Assembly (NCBI GenBank): GCA_029207755.1
Contig: JARCOQ010000006.1
Span: 30,524,522 to 30,588,521 of the forward strand
Direction: 5' to 3'
DNA: 64,000 nucleotides
Origin: Chamaea fasciata
Taxonomy: Eukaryota > Chordata > Aves > Passeriformes > Sylviidae
The notes beneath the pieces are model-generated. The model was not told the origin of the DNA and searched no databases. It saw only the letters and a list, made by a program, of their open reading frames with translations. Within the stretch, counting starts at the first letter, position 1; each line of letters starts with the position of its first letter. Shown in pieces: positions 1 to 13,350 of the stretch. The translations under genes and the position numbers were made by a program.

Positions 1-2390
1 TGGCTACATTTCATTCTTGGAACAGGCAACACAAGACCAGGATCTTTGTGAACTATTCTAGGAGCTCAAAAAGAGAGAAATACGGTGAATAAGCAAGGGA
101 TTTTATCCACAGACTTTAGCAAAATGAAGCTGACTAATGTCTCTGCTCATACAAATGTAAAGGTACAGTTTGGCTTTGGCTAATATTAATGGCTTTGGCT
201 AATATTAACTGTGACTTTTCCCCTTTTCTTAATCTTACAAAACTCTCTTCAAACATTGTTTTGGGAGACAAACCTGAAAGAAAAGATCAGAAGAAAAACA
301 TCTATCTTATTGACAGCCTGGAAGGCAGAAAATTTGTTTTAGTCTTATTAGTTATGCCTTCTTATTAACTATTTTCTGAACATTGATGGGAATGAAAATG
401 ATCCTTATTTTTCTAGGGCTCAAGATAATACAGGGATATGATCTAGTTTTTCACTTTTTTCCACAAAGCCAATGTTGAAGCACGAAAAACCATTTACACC
501 TGGTGGCCTAATACAACGCTTATTGTTTAAAAAATCACTGGCCTATGGATGGAACAGCACAATGCTTATTCAGTAGGAAGAACTGGAAAGCAACCAGCCC
601 AGTTGTGCCGGCTTTTACCAGTTCACCAGGTGATCACGTATGACTTGGGGGTTGACCACCACCAGGGACCACCAAAGACCCCCAGAATAGAAGAACATAT
701 CCATAAAGAGAAGGGAATATATGTTAATGATTTTAGGAAAATTATTATCACATGCGTGTCTAATTCTGTGAAAATCAATAAACATGCATCTAAAATATAG
801 TGTATGCATCACTGTTAAGGACTTTTCATTTTTACCAATTTTGGTAACAACAGGAATAGTTAGAACAAAGAAGTAGGAAAAATTATTGCTCCAACACTCA
901 AATTACCAGTTGGCCTTTGTTTTACAAAATGGTTTTAGATGGTCATTAGCATTTCACAAAACTCACCCTCTGTGCGGAGATTATTTATTTCTTGTTGGAA
1001 TTGTAACTCACCCTAATTAAGATAAACTATTTCTAGTTAATTGAAACCTGGCATTTTTAGACTGAATTCTAAATGTCTTCAAAGAGCACAGGAATCAGAC
1101 TTAGATAAGTGATATTGATTTTGCAAGTGTCTGATTTATTTTCCTGGATATGCATTACTCATATGCACATCTATGTAAAAAGGCTCCAGAAACCTAGCAG
1201 AAAGTGAAAAAATCACTTTCTAACTATTAGTGAGATGAAAACTAGGGATTAGTGGGACTACACACTAAAGAGGGCTATCTGTTTTGCAAACATGCTTCAG
1301 GAAAATTAATTTTCAGTTGATGATGGTTATTTATTTGACTATAAGAGGACACAGCTATTGCCACATACAGAAAAAAGTCACAATAAATGGATGGAGTTCA
1401 TGTTAAAATAAGCTCTTACTATCTTACCTTAGGCCATTTGAGGCTTGATGTGGTGTTTCAAGCTGAAGCACATGACTTCTGCCAGGAAGGTTTATTATAA
1501 CTCCAATTTATCCAAGTAATATCTCATTAGAGCTTTCTGTCATGGAATTAAGATTCACAAAACCCTAACCCCTAAAATCAACACTCTCCAGGGCAGGGTC
1601 TGGAGACCAAGGGTTTTGTTCAGAAAATAATGGTTAATCAGTATTAACCTTGCACATATCATTGTGACAACGAAAGGATATACACACTTGCAAATTCTAC
1701 TGCTAGTCTGTTTCAGACTGTGGGATGGTAGTAGGGAAGGAGGGTGTCTTACTCAGGGGTACTGTTTTTCTCACCAGGCAAGGCAGAGACAGGAATTAAT
1801 CAGCAACATGCCTGTTGACTCATTCACTTTCAACAGTAGGAAAATAAACAATAAATGCTTAGCAACGAAAGTCATGGACAGTGACTCTGACTCATGAAAA
1901 TACATACCACAGCTGTACTCCTCACTGTTTTCCTCCCACTACTAGTTTCAGTAACCCGTTCCACAGTTTTTTCAGGAATGACTTAATGACTCCAACACTG
2001 CCTCAAAGATGAGTCTAGAGATATGCTTTATATATGATTATGGTAACCTAGATGACAAATTGTAGGTTTACAGACATCCGTTAACATAAAACACCTTACA
2101 GTGGCACTCAGCACCTCTTTATCTGTATTTCTTACTACCTTTCCTCCTAGCTTACCTGGTGAGCTAAAACTATCAAGCCCTCCAAAGATTGATAGGGCTA
2201 AGAAAACACTAGGGAAAAGCAAGCTTGGATTCAAAAAATCAGCCCAAATTTAATTTTCTGAAGTGAAGAATTAAAGAAAAGCATTTGCCTGCTTGTGATA
2301 GAGTTCCCTCTGTGGATCTTTCCTGAGGCACACACAAGCAGCTGAATCCATGATGATATTTAAGTTCTCTTTGAACCTGGCCTCAAGTCT
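1..2390. other. Gene-free AT-rich unique DNA
   Basis: No gene, RNA or known repeat is recognisable here. Short open frames on both strands overlap each other (for example around 549-812) and lack coding character. A 19-bp perfect tandem duplication lies at 171-208. The sequence has the look of neutral bird intergenic or intronic DNA. Confidence 0.6.
171..208. repeat. 19-bp perfect tandem duplication
   Basis: The unit TGGCTTTGGCTAATATTAA occurs twice head to tail (171-189 and 190-208) with no mismatch. Two identical copies suggest a recent slippage or duplication event. Confidence 0.9.
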
Positions 2391-2760
2391 GTAAATGCCA
2401 TTTCTCTGCTGCAGTGCCTGCCTTTAGACCCTGTCAACAATCTGCTCCCTCCCTAGAGAGAGGAGAGGTTGCCAAACTGACCCTGCAGGTACCAAGGTCC
2501 CAAGTATGTTGTACGTTTGAGAATATCCCCAGGCTTGCAATGCCTCAAGCACAGGCAGCTCTCTGATGCCATTGTCGAGGGCCACAGGTCCTTCCCTGGT
2601 CTCCCTCCCCGCTGCTCCCTGGTAGATGGGAGACAGAGAACACATAAAAAAATCCAAGGCACACAGTTCCCACAGCACATGGGTTGCACTGTGACTGAAA
2701 AAAATACATGCTGTGGGGGTGGCTTTTGAGTGGGCTTCATGTTGCAGTCTAGGTGGGAGA
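2391..2760. other. GC-richer patch of unknown nature
   Basis: This stretch is clearly richer in G and C than its flanks and is open in several frames on both strands (about 70 to 95 codons). No frame has recognisable domains. The overlapping open frames are best explained by few AT-rich stop codons. It could be an old repeat fragment, an exon remnant or a non-coding element. Confidence 0.35.
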
Positions 2761-5700
2761 AATGTTACTCATGAGTGCAGCAATGATCTCAAGAAATAAA
2801 ATGAAAACTTTGAACTCAGTCTGTTTCCTAAGAAAATGATGGGTTTGTTGAAACAGTTCATAAAGTAATAGGAATTCATTCTTTTTTGCAGAATAGCAGG
2901 ACTGATGTGGATCTGAAGGAGCCACTAAGCCCTGATATTACAAGAGGCACTTTCTCCAGTTCCCTCTGTTATTGAGGTTTAAGGAAAGGATATAACCATA
3001 ATCTACTTCAACCACTCTGAATGAAGCTGAGCTCATGATAGCACTTAGTCTGCTGAACTCAGTACATAGCGTATGGGTTTCTTATTTTTTCCTTCTCTAA
3101 AATATTTCTTTTTCTAAGAATGTTCTGTATGATCACTCTTTTAGTTGAGGTCAATTCAGCTCTTTCAATAAAATGGTTTGATTTCTTTAAGAGGTACAAA
3201 GAACTAGTTCTTTTATAAGTTAGATAAGCATGAATGAAGAAGAAACCACAGAAATTCTTGACTGAATAGAGATGTGCAGTGTTTTAAGCTGTTACTACAA
3301 ATAGACATGAGCTCAGTCATTCTGGTAGTTAATGTCCATTGAGATAACTATCAAAAAGAACTATACTTTTTTATAGAAGTAGCACTGTAATCCTTCTGTG
3401 AAAAAATATTGCAGGAAGGTTGCCTGAATAGTGGCTCCAGTATGTAACCTCTTATTTTAAATGACAGAATCAAATAAAGCACCACAAAGACACACGACAC
3501 ACAATGTTTCTTTAAACACACGACAGATAAATAAATAAACCAAAACATATCTGAAGGCTTCTTATACACATAGCTAGGGATTATAATTCAACCATATGTA
3601 CCAAAAGTTATTTATTACATGGAACAAATATATATTTACTTCAGACACCAATTTACAAAAGAGATAAATATGGACAGAATAAACTTTTATTTTGCTGAGA
3701 TACAATTCATCATGAACTGAGGTCTTCAAAACCCAAATCAAATTCCACAGAAAGAAATAAAATATTTTCACTAATATCTCATCCTGAATATACTGTAAAT
3801 ATTTCACCTCATAGCATGGCAGTGTTCCTTTTTATGGTATACGGCACCAAAAAAAAAAAAATGTAAACAAGCAAACCCAAAAAATCACCTTCCACTTTTT
3901 TTTTTCTGGACAACTTAAGTATTTATGCTGTTATTTTTTTATTTGCTTGATTTTGCTTTTTAATTCAAGAGTGGAAATTTTGGACTCTAAGTAAAATGAA
4001 AGCCCATTGAAACAGACTAATCCATTTAAGGATCAGTTCAGATTTTCTGGAGTCCATTGCAAGAGCAGCAAACTGTGCAGCCTGCTAAAGGTAAGACATT
4101 TATTGAGAAAGCTTGGGAAAAATGTGACTCTAAAGCACATTTTTTGCATCAACTGCACATAAGATACATTCAGTTAGTCAGTAATGAACTACCAGATGAC
4201 CTCATGCATGGGTGTAAGAGATTGCGTGCCTTCCATTACACCCTTGAGGCTCTTCTCAGTGATGAGTAACTCCCGTTTTTTGCAGATGACAGAATAGTTG
4301 CTCTTCCTCTGGTGTCCAGAGCTTGATTAACAAAAAACCTCTATAAAAATACCAGAGCAAAAGAGCAATTTGCAGAACCAGAATTAAGCATTTTAAATGC
4401 TTATTTACACAAAGAAAGAGTATGCCTTTACAATAATAGTTAAAGAAAATGGAGTGCCTGTAACCAGGCCCAAGTACTGTTGCAATTGTCCCACTTCCAG
4501 GATGCAGCCTGAGAGCTCATTCCTCAGAAATTCCTCTGTAACTCAGAAAAAGTACAGGAAATCTGGAGTCTTCCTTTACCCCTTGTGTTAAAACCAGTGT
4601 CTGCAGGTTGAAGAAGTTACTCTGCACTGTGGGAGTGGCATGAGAGCATCAGACCTGAGAGGGCCCAAGGGCTCTTGTGACATGTGTGAGAGACTCAAGT
4701 TTGTTTTTTGTCACCAGTTTAAATCAACATCAGTTACATCCTCAGTCTTTAAAAATTTTCTGTAATTTTGCCATAATCCTAAAACACTCATTGGAGAATT
4801 TAGTAAGTGAAATGTAACAAAAATATCATGCCAGTGCTTGAAATACAGCAATGTAATTTTTGTTCTTAAGAAAGATAACATAAACTTATGGATTGAAAAA
4901 TATGTTTGCCTTTAATACACGTTCAAATACAGGAACTCCATGATGTTAAATCCATGTTTTAAGTCGTTGTGCAGTATAAATAACTTCTTGTTTAAAATAA
5001 GCATGTATTTTTAAGTGATGTTTTAAATCTGCATAGCAAATATGAACCATGGGAAAGATAGAAACTCCTACTACATTCTCTGGCTTAAAAAAATATGTTT
5101 TCCTGCAAATGCACTAGCAATGAAATAAGTAGTTGCTTAAATTGGAACATGGAAGTACCACTTATTCTGAGATATGATTGCTGTGGAAGAACAAAAAATC
5201 CCCCTCTTAGATAAGATCTAACATATTTCTGCCCACTATGTCTTAATCTCCTCAAGTTAAGGAGCAAATTTATAAAAAAGCAGAGGAAAAACTCTAATCC
5301 AAGACTAAAGGAACAAAACAATTATCGAAACACTTTGTTTCTTGTTTTCTGAGGTGTCATAATCTAATTTTTTTAATTTCGGCACTTCTTCTAAATATCA
5401 GTTTTTTCTTCATTCTTTTTTACTACTCAAATATCAAGCAAATGTGGGTTTTATACAATATTTTACTAGAGTAAAACACATAAATTATAGTGCAAGCCTA
5501 AAATGCTGAAGGTAGATACCCCAAGTCTGTACAGTGTATGAATTAAAACTCCCTAAGAAGCCATTTTTCAAGTGCCTTTCTACCTCAGAAGAGTCCAAAC
5601 TGTGTCTGAGAATCTGCAGTGCGTAAAAATACCATTCTTCCTCAGAAGATTGCATCAATTTCTCAATTTCTGTAATAGTTTATTAATAAAAATATGCACT

Positions 5701-8700
5701 ATACATATATTAACCTTGATGCTGGCTACTTAGGAGGATTTTGAGTATAATTTTGTGTCATTACTGGCCTTATCCCTTTTTAAAACAATCATGGGAGCTG
5801 AAATTTGCTGTATTCACAGACCTGAAAATGACACAGGGTTCTCAAATTAGCTACAGTCACTTGGCACATCTTTAGAGGTGACTTGCTATTTTCAGTACTA
5901 AGATGCCTGGCAGGAAACAATGAACAAAAGCAAGCACTGCCTAAAACATTTATCATTGTAAACCAATCCTGAGACAGCCTTTCCAAAGGTATACTCTTAT
6001 TAGTGTATGAGGGCAATAAAGAATACCCAAAAATAGTAGAAGCTAAAATAAAACCAGAAACCTACAAATACATACTTATTATTTATTACAGTTTATTTTT
6101 TAAAATCACTCTGTGAAAAACAGAATAAAAAGCACTTCAAGAAAGTAATTCCATTCAGTAATATTTGGGGTTTTTTCTTAAATCAGAGGTGAAATAGTAT
6201 TCTTCTTTCTCAAAGTTGCTGGTTTGCCTGTCATCTTTCTAGACTTCTAGAGTTATGGAAACTTGGAGTATTCTTGTGAAGCATTCTCATGTTTAGTCAT
6301 CCTTTTTTTTCTCCCTAGAATTGCTATCACCAGGAAACTCTATTGGGTACCTTTCAGATGGGCAAAATGCATGTAACATTCATGTTATCAATTTCCATCA
6401 TAAAAGTAACAAGCAGTAGCAGTAGGGAAGAATTATTAATTTAGATGCTCCACTTTCATTCCTAGTGAAGGATCAACCACAATAAATCTGACAGAAAAAT
6501 CTCTTGCTGTTTGTGGGATGCTGCCTTAGAGAATAACAAGGCATAGATTTCCTTTACATACAGCAGAAGCTGGACTTAAAAGCAAACAAAAAGGTATCTA
6601 CAGTATACACATCTATATATAAGCATTTATATATTTTTTCTTTTTTTTAATATAGTTCTGGCATGGGAAACTAAGGAAAATTTTGGCAGGCTCTCAAGTG
6701 AAATATCCAAGAGGTATCTCTAGGTCCTCAACTGTTTTAAAATGTCGGTAACCTACTCTTTTCTCAATCCACAAAGAACATTTTTCTATTTTGGTCCAAG
6801 TAAAATTTAATGCCCCAGCTGTACATGCAAAGGGAGTATACATGTATGTATGTTAAAATAATTGGTAGATTTTATAATATACACAAATCCTTGCTTTCTC
6901 TGTGACTGGGTAAGTGCTGTATTTTTCAAAGAAGAAAGAAATTCCTTTGAATACACGTTAAATGATAATGTCAACATTTTTTTCCTCAAAGAAGGCAGTT
7001 GTATATTTTTTAAACATTTTTGCCTGAGTTGTCCTCTTCCTGCATACACTTTTAATTGAAGACAAAGAATGTAAGATCTAAATTATGTAGTCAACCATTA
7101 AATCATTTATCATAAATCTGTTTTTCAACTGAGAAAAAAATAATTGTTTCATGATTCCTCTTCTATAATTGCTTTTCTCTATTTTTAATATAATAATATT
7201 GCAGAAAGAAATTACTGAAACAGTATCTTAGTAGTTCTTATTACTCTTTTGGAGTAGATGAACTCACACAGATTTTTTGCCTAGTCATAAGTAATTCAAA
7301 ATTTGAAGTAACACACCGTAACCCTGATTTTTATCTCTTTTTACTTAGTTCATCAAATTTTTACTGCACAAACAGCAAAAAAACCCCACAATTATCTATG
7401 CATTGCATCCCAAAATTAAGCAATTATTTCTTAGAACAATAAAACCAACAGCCGCCTCTACAGATCTTTTTCTCAGTCATATAGTGTTAAATCTAGAAAG
7501 ATCTACAAAGACAAGCAAAATAAATAGCAATATTGCAAAAAAGATATGGTCCTTAGATTTCCTTTCATTAAACTTTGTCTTTGGCAAGGAGGAAACAATA
7601 AAACTTTTTGAGACCGAAATATTTAAAATTGTATCAAATAGCACATTTTGCAACTGAAGATATCTTCAAAAATTCTATAGAACATTGTAAGTACTTGGGA
7701 CTTTTATTCTGTTTGTGAGTAAATAAAGTGAACATATGATTATATGTACAAAATATGTTGATTATAATTATTTTATTGCTTTCAGTTTAGGATTATGCAT
7801 TTCTATCAGGAATTTTAAATTGCAAGTCAAACTGGTACATTTTTCAGCCATATTCATTTGAAAGTGATTTAAAGACAAAATTATAGATGTTTAATCATCA
7901 AACTGCCCTTGGTCTTTTCACCAATGCTCCCTTTCAAAACACCTGACTCTTTTTAGCTAAAAAGGATAAAGTGTTAATATATCATGCTGAATACTCCACA
8001 ATTTTGGCATAGAGTTTCAAATAGTGTAATTTAATAGAAATTATAGGACATTAATATAATATTAATAATTTAAATGAATTCTACTGAAATATTATTTCAA
8101 ATTGTAAAAACAAAGTCAGTGAATTACCTAGGTTTTCTCATGGTGTCTGAGGTACTGTTTTTTACAGAAATAAAGGGTGAAAAATTGGGTCCAGGAGAAA
8201 CTGCTAAATAGTTCTAATAACTTGCAGTGGTACCAGCAAAATTGTTCAGGTGTCACCTTTATAAAAACATCCCAAACATAGTTTGGGGTACCACAGACAT
8301 TCTGTCTTCTAGACCTGAGAAATGAGTGCTTGAAGATTAGTTATGATGTGCCCCAAGTGATGTTAGCTTACCCGTAGATTTCTAAACCTGTGGGTGACTG
8401 TTACACACACTGAAAAAAGAAAACAGTTCATACAGCTTCAAGATATTACAATGTATTCTGGGTTGAAGCAACCAAGATTTAAAGAACAGTTCTGAAAATA
8501 TTAAAGCGTTTTAGTATTTAAAGTCTGTAGATCAGTTATACTGAAATACTCCTTGTTCAAAATGAAACTACAATTGCCTAAATGTGAGGATCAATTTGCT
8601 GGTTGTTTGCTAGTTTCAAAGTTACTATGAAAACTTCAGAAATAATGTGACCAAGTTAACAACATGCATATATTTGCTATACCTATGAACACAGTCAGTG

Positions 8701-10071
8701 TGAAAGACATGGTGTCTTATTAGACCCAAACCAGGGTCGAATTGGACACTGTACAATTTACAGTACTCTGCTAACATTTAGCTTGGAAGCCTAACTATTT
8801 TTTTGTGTATATGAAAAATTATTTTTCTAGTTTTTCTATGTTCATAAAACATTGAACAAGCTTGTGATTTGATAATGATACTTTATTAAATTCTTTTTCT
8901 CCTGTATAACTTTTTGAGGGAGATGATTGCAGGAGCTGGAAATCACCAGCCTGAGTTTGGCATATTCCCAGAGCTTAATGTCATTGTGATTTAAAACTGA
9001 AGCAAATCCTGAAAACTGATTTAAATCATGCATCCACTAAGTCTTAACTGTACTCTGTTCATTGCAAACAGGTTTAGCTTTCTACTGAAATTATTTTAAA
9101 TATAGACTGTTAGCAAAATTAAGAAGTACCAATAACATATTCTCTTTCTTGCTGTGATTTTTGCATGTCTATTTTTGGGAAAAGAATCTTTTAAACATAT
9201 TTGTCTCAACACTCACTGGTATTTACCTGGTCTGTGCAACTTGAATGGTGGAACCACCCTGAGCAGGAATGATGCCTGCAGGCAGCGTCTGTGCATGCTC
9301 CTCGTAAGACATGAAACACTGTCCTAGCTCAGAATTCCTATGACTACGCGCACAATTTTTTTTCCCTGAAACTCACCCCCAGCTGAAGATCCTTTCTTTG
9401 TTCACAACTAAAGTCATTAATCCTCTCCCATAGACATAGAAGCCATAAAGTTTCATTTAAATTTAAGTAATATTTAAGCACAATCTGAAATCAACTGGTG
9501 AACTAATGTTTGATTATTTCTATTTTTGGGGGGAGCGCACAAGCGGTACCTGTTTTGGAGAAGTCTCTGTGGGAGCACTAAACTGTGGAATACCTTTCCT
9601 AATCCACTACACTGAGCTTGTGGCAACACAAAGTATTTCTATCAAAAACTTGTGAACTAGCAGCCCGAATGAAACAAAATAATGAATTTTTGCATTTCAA
9701 AAATCTACATCTGTGCATATACCTGTTATGCATGATGCAAATTGACACATACGTGAAGTCAAGAACAGAGAGCTCACCTGATCCTATGTTAACAAGAACC
9801 AGAGGGCACAATCCAGTAACTGTAGCTTTACAAAGTTTTGCAACTGTGTACTTAGAGATACAGCATTCTGTCTGTACCACAAACTGCTAAAATTTTGTTA
9901 CTGTGAATTTTTGGTTACTGAGACAAGGCCCTCAGTCAAAAAAGAAACACAGACCGGTGTTGCTGTTGTGGAAAGTAATAGCCTTTGCAAGCTGCCCATT
10001 ATTGTTGGTATTGGTGTGTCCATTGCCTTTTCAGAAAGAAGCCCAGACATATCTTCAGCAAAGATGAAGAT

Positions 10072-10108
10072 ATATATTTATATGAAGCTATATATTTATA
10101 TGAAAGCT
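10072..10108. repeat. 18-bp tandem duplication
   Basis: The unit ATATATTTATATGAAGCT at 10072-10089 is followed directly by a second copy at 10090-10108 that carries one extra A. Confidence 0.85.
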
Positions 10109-11210
10109 ACTGGGTTTGGAGAACTGTTGTTCCTTCTCAGGCTTCTCCTTCCATCCTTCAGAAAACTAATACAAATACATTATTGGAGATAAGGTTGGAA
10201 AAAATCTCTCTGTAGTTACAGATTAGAATGATTTTATTAGCATGAAAAGATAATAAATCTGCTTTTAGATGGTAAAATTTTTGTAGTTTTCTCTTGCTTA
10301 TCTCTTCCAACATGAAAAGAAAACAAGCAAGTTAATATGTCAACCTCATATATAATTTATAATATATTTCCTCTTTAACATTTTTGTAAAGATATTAAAA
10401 AGCATTGAGGAATCTTTAGTTGCCAAAACACACAATATACAGGTTATTGTATTATATATATTAAATGTATCATCTTCTCTAAGATGTTCTATCACTTCAA
10501 GAAGTTACGAAGTATTTCTGCTATGATGCAGATTACACAGGATCCCTAACTCCCTCGCTGACTCAAGCATATTGAACATTGACAATTACTGAACAGGTTT
10601 TCTGTCCTGGGACTTTTTGCTGACAACCAGGTCCTACTGACTGCCCCTGACAGTCCAAGTTTTTGAAGATGTAAGTGCTCAATCACTGGTCATAAATAGC
10701 TGCTGGAAAATACGTTTCTTTCACACCTTTTAAGGTACCAGAATCATTCAAACTTACTTGGCTGTATAACTAACCTGACACTGGATTTATCACATTTCTT
10801 TACTCGACATGGCTGTAGAGAGGAAGTGTAAAAAAGCATGGGTGATCCAACAGCAAACAGTTCTAAAAGTGCAGTAGGTCGAGGGAAAAAAAAAATGATT
10901 TCAATAGATATTTAGGTTTCAATGAGATATTTACTGCCCAGAGTAAGTTATTAGTTATACTGAAGGAAATATGGATTCATTCAAATGGAAAGAAATTAAA
11001 TGCCTTAAAAACTAATAGGACAATTTATTTGATAGCTTTGGAGTGACTGTTATTAGCTCATGGGAAAGTTTGTATAGAAGTTCCTTCAAACCAATTTTTG
11101 AGTTAGTTTTGCATAGTATCCATGATTTTTTCATAATGATATAAGGTGTTAAATGATAAAAAAATGTAAAAAAACCAAACCCCCTAGATGATCTCAGAAC
11201 TAGGATAAGA

Positions 11211-11231
11211 AGAACAAGAAATTCTTGTTCT
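11211..11231. repeat. Palindrome with 10-bp arms
   Basis: AGAACAAGAA is followed by one A and then its exact reverse complement TTCTTGTTCT. The outer hexamers match steroid-receptor half-sites (AGAACA and TGTTCT), but they are 9 bp apart rather than the usual 3, so receptor binding is not implied. Confidence 0.8.
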
Positions 11232-12106
11232 AGACACTTAACAAGAAATTTGACTATGAGAACATAGATTGAAATGGTCCTGTATAGTTCTAGGTTCCCA
11301 TATATAGTGCCCATATATAGTTATATCTACCTGTGTGATACCAGTACATCTCATGTGCTGTTCACATAAACACCTTCCCCTTCTCCCATCATAACCTTCC
11401 TCCCCAATTTTGATTAGATGCTTTTGTTAAAAGTTTTAAAAGGGAATTTTCCCTACAGCCTGAACAGTTTTAAACATCTCTCAATTGAACAAAAAACCCC
11501 AAACATCTGCTGAAGAGCATTCTATTACTTGATCTTCAGCTCCTTCAGTAGTAACATTGCCCTTTTCTCCTCATAGATCACTGTCAGCCTTTTTTCTCAG
11601 TCATACACATTTTTTGACCCGTGACAAAATCTGGTTTGACGTATTGCCCTGAGAGTGACAGTTCTTCAAACTACACTTGGTATGACTATGGGGAAGAGGA
11701 AAACACACTGTCCAATTCTATGTCCGTGAACATTTTTGCTTCATTCATTGTTTCTTTTATAATTTTATATACTGTTGTAAAAAGAAGTGCATTCTTCCAT
11801 GTGAATTATTTTTCTGAGAAGAGTTTTCATTACTTTTACTTTGAGTATTTTCTTATTTGTCTGCTGGAATTACTTGCATTTTTCTGCAACACTCTGTGCT
11901 TTCTTTTGCCTATTGTTACTACAATACATTTTTTTTAACCTAAATCTATTTAATTTGACCCATCTCTAGGCATTTGGGCTGTTTTACACTTTTCTAATGG
12001 CATGGTGATTTACAAAATAAATAATTCAGGGGTTTTTCCCAAAAAACAGAGGGAATAAAGACATTCTTTTTTTCAACTACAGAATTAGAAGCATGAAGTC
12101 TAATTG

Positions 12107-12915
12107 GAGGCCAGTAACTGCCTAGCAGTGTAGCCAGGGATCCTGGCTGCCCAGAGTTCCAACCTGTCCAACATCTTCATTAATGAGCTGGATGATGGAG
12201 CAGAGCATAGTCTCATCAAGTTTGCAGATGACACAAGTCTGGGAAGAGAGATATCCCAGAGGATCTTGCTGCTATCCAGAAGAACCTCAATGAGATGAAG
12301 AAATGGGCTGACAGGAACCTCAGGAAGTTCAACAAAGGACAGATGTATTGGTCAAAAGAGATGATTAGTCTGCTGTATTTAGTGTTAATACAGCTTCACC
12401 TTGAGAACTGTGCAGACTTCCCGGCCCCACAATTTAACAAGGATGTGATGGTTCTTGACTTCCTCTAGAGGAGAGCAACAAAGTTGGTGAAAGGGCTTCA
12501 GAGGCTGTGCTGTGAGGAAAGGCTGAACACTTTGGGCTTGTGTAGATCAGAGAAGAGGAGGCTGAGGGACAACTTCACTGGTCTCTACAGATTCCTGAGG
12601 AAGGGGTGTGAAAAGGGAGATGCTTGTCTCTTTTCCCTGGTATCCAGTGGTAGGAAGTGTGTGGAAATGGTTCAAAGTTGCACATGGGGAGGTTTAGGCT
12701 GGATGTTAGGTAGTATTTCTTTACTGAGGAGGTGGGCAAGCACTGAAAAAGGCTTCTTTGAGAGGTAGTTGCTCCTTCTTAGAGGTAGATAGGCTTGATG
12801 CCCCAAGCCTATCAGTGTTTAAGAGGAATTTGGACAACACCCTCAAATAACATGTTTAAACTTTTAGTCAGACCTGAAGAGGTCAGATAGTTAGACTAGA
12901 GGACCATTGTTGGTG
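12107..12915 (+). mobile_element. CR1 LINE fragment (reverse transcriptase to 3' region)
   Basis: This is a decayed chicken-repeat-1 (CR1) non-LTR retrotransposon in the sense orientation. Near its start it encodes a fragment of the reverse-transcriptase palm: an N-I-F-I-N-E-L-D-like stretch at about 12166-12195, then an intact FADD catalytic box at 12221-12232. The coding sense continues with a typical CR1 run to about 12345 and then jumps, apparently by internal deletion, to the region around 12385. From there it follows the downstream part, where the strongly conserved stretch near 12480-12800 is open for about 94 codons. The 3' end is worn away near 12915 and no ATTCTATGATTCT-like tail is visible. 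CR1 copies are normally 5'-truncated, as here. It cannot be mobile. Confidence 0.9.
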
Positions 12916-12966
12916 ATTGTGTGCATTTTAAATGAAAAATTCTATTACATATATTTTATTCTTCAG

Positions 12967-13350
12967 TCATTTTAGTACTTTGCTTTTGGAGTCATGAGTG
13001 TGTTCACATGCTTCACACAGTCTCTTGATGCCACGAAGAGCAGACTTTTTTCTTTGCCCACTTTCACTGCAGACATGTACAAGGTTGCTTTCATTTACAG
13101 TATTTCCTTTTGAAATTTCACTCCCTTCCCATCTAGCTCCTTTCTTTTGCACACATTTTTCACCATACCCTATAAAGTCACAAAACCAGCCTTTTATCGG
13201 TGTGACCCCAGGGGAAGGGATCTCTGTCGTATGATTCCACTGATTATAAAGCCTAATTTTATCCCTTAATAACTCATTACAAGATATCATAATGAGATGG
13301 AATTGCAAAGGTAATTGAGGTGATACAGGTAGTATCCAATGACTCTTCAA
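12967..13350 (-). CDS. Unassigned 127-codon ORF followed by AATAAA
   Basis: This is the longest open frame in the window outside recognised repeats. It starts with ATG at the 13350 end and stops with TGA at 12967. A polyadenylation-type AATAAA (TTTATT on the plus strand, 12955-12960) lies only a few bases beyond the stop. The predicted product is basic and cysteine-containing, and its C-terminal third is rich in lysine, serine and histidine. I see no signal peptide, membrane segment or known domain, and no family comes to mind. No convincing splice acceptor with a pyrimidine tract precedes it on the minus strand. It may be a chance frame, a terminal exon, or the relic of an inserted cDNA. The very short distance from stop to AATAAA is unusual for an ordinary bird 3'UTR. 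Confidence 0.18.
   Translation of the reverse strand: MKSHWILPVSPQLPLQFHLIMISCNELLRDKIRLYNQWNHTTEIPSPGVTPIKGWFCDFIGYGEKCVQKKGARWEGSEISKGNTVNESNLVHVCSESGQRKKSALRGIKRLCEACEHTHDSKSKVLK

Larger units (their letters stand above)
2761..12106. other. Long gene-free AT-rich stretch
   Basis: About 9.3 kb with no gene, RNA or transposon that I recognise. Open frames are short, AT-driven and scattered over all six frames. Small structures are present: an 18-bp tandem duplication at 10072-10108 and a 21-nt palindrome at 11211-11231. The frame at 4057-4269 (70 codons) reads somewhat like protein but matches nothing I know. Confidence 0.55.

Noticed and set aside
4057..4269. 70-codon ORF reading somewhat like protein, with a GGTAAGAC donor-like site
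   Set aside because: Too short and without homologue, acceptor or conserved motif to support an exon.
11211..11231. Glucocorticoid-receptor response element
   Set aside because: Half-sites match, but the 9-bp spacing is wrong for a receptor dimer.
11621..11938. 105-codon ORF with membrane-like hydrophobic segments
   Set aside because: The hydrophobicity follows from T-rich DNA (Phe, Leu, Ile codons); no start context or family.
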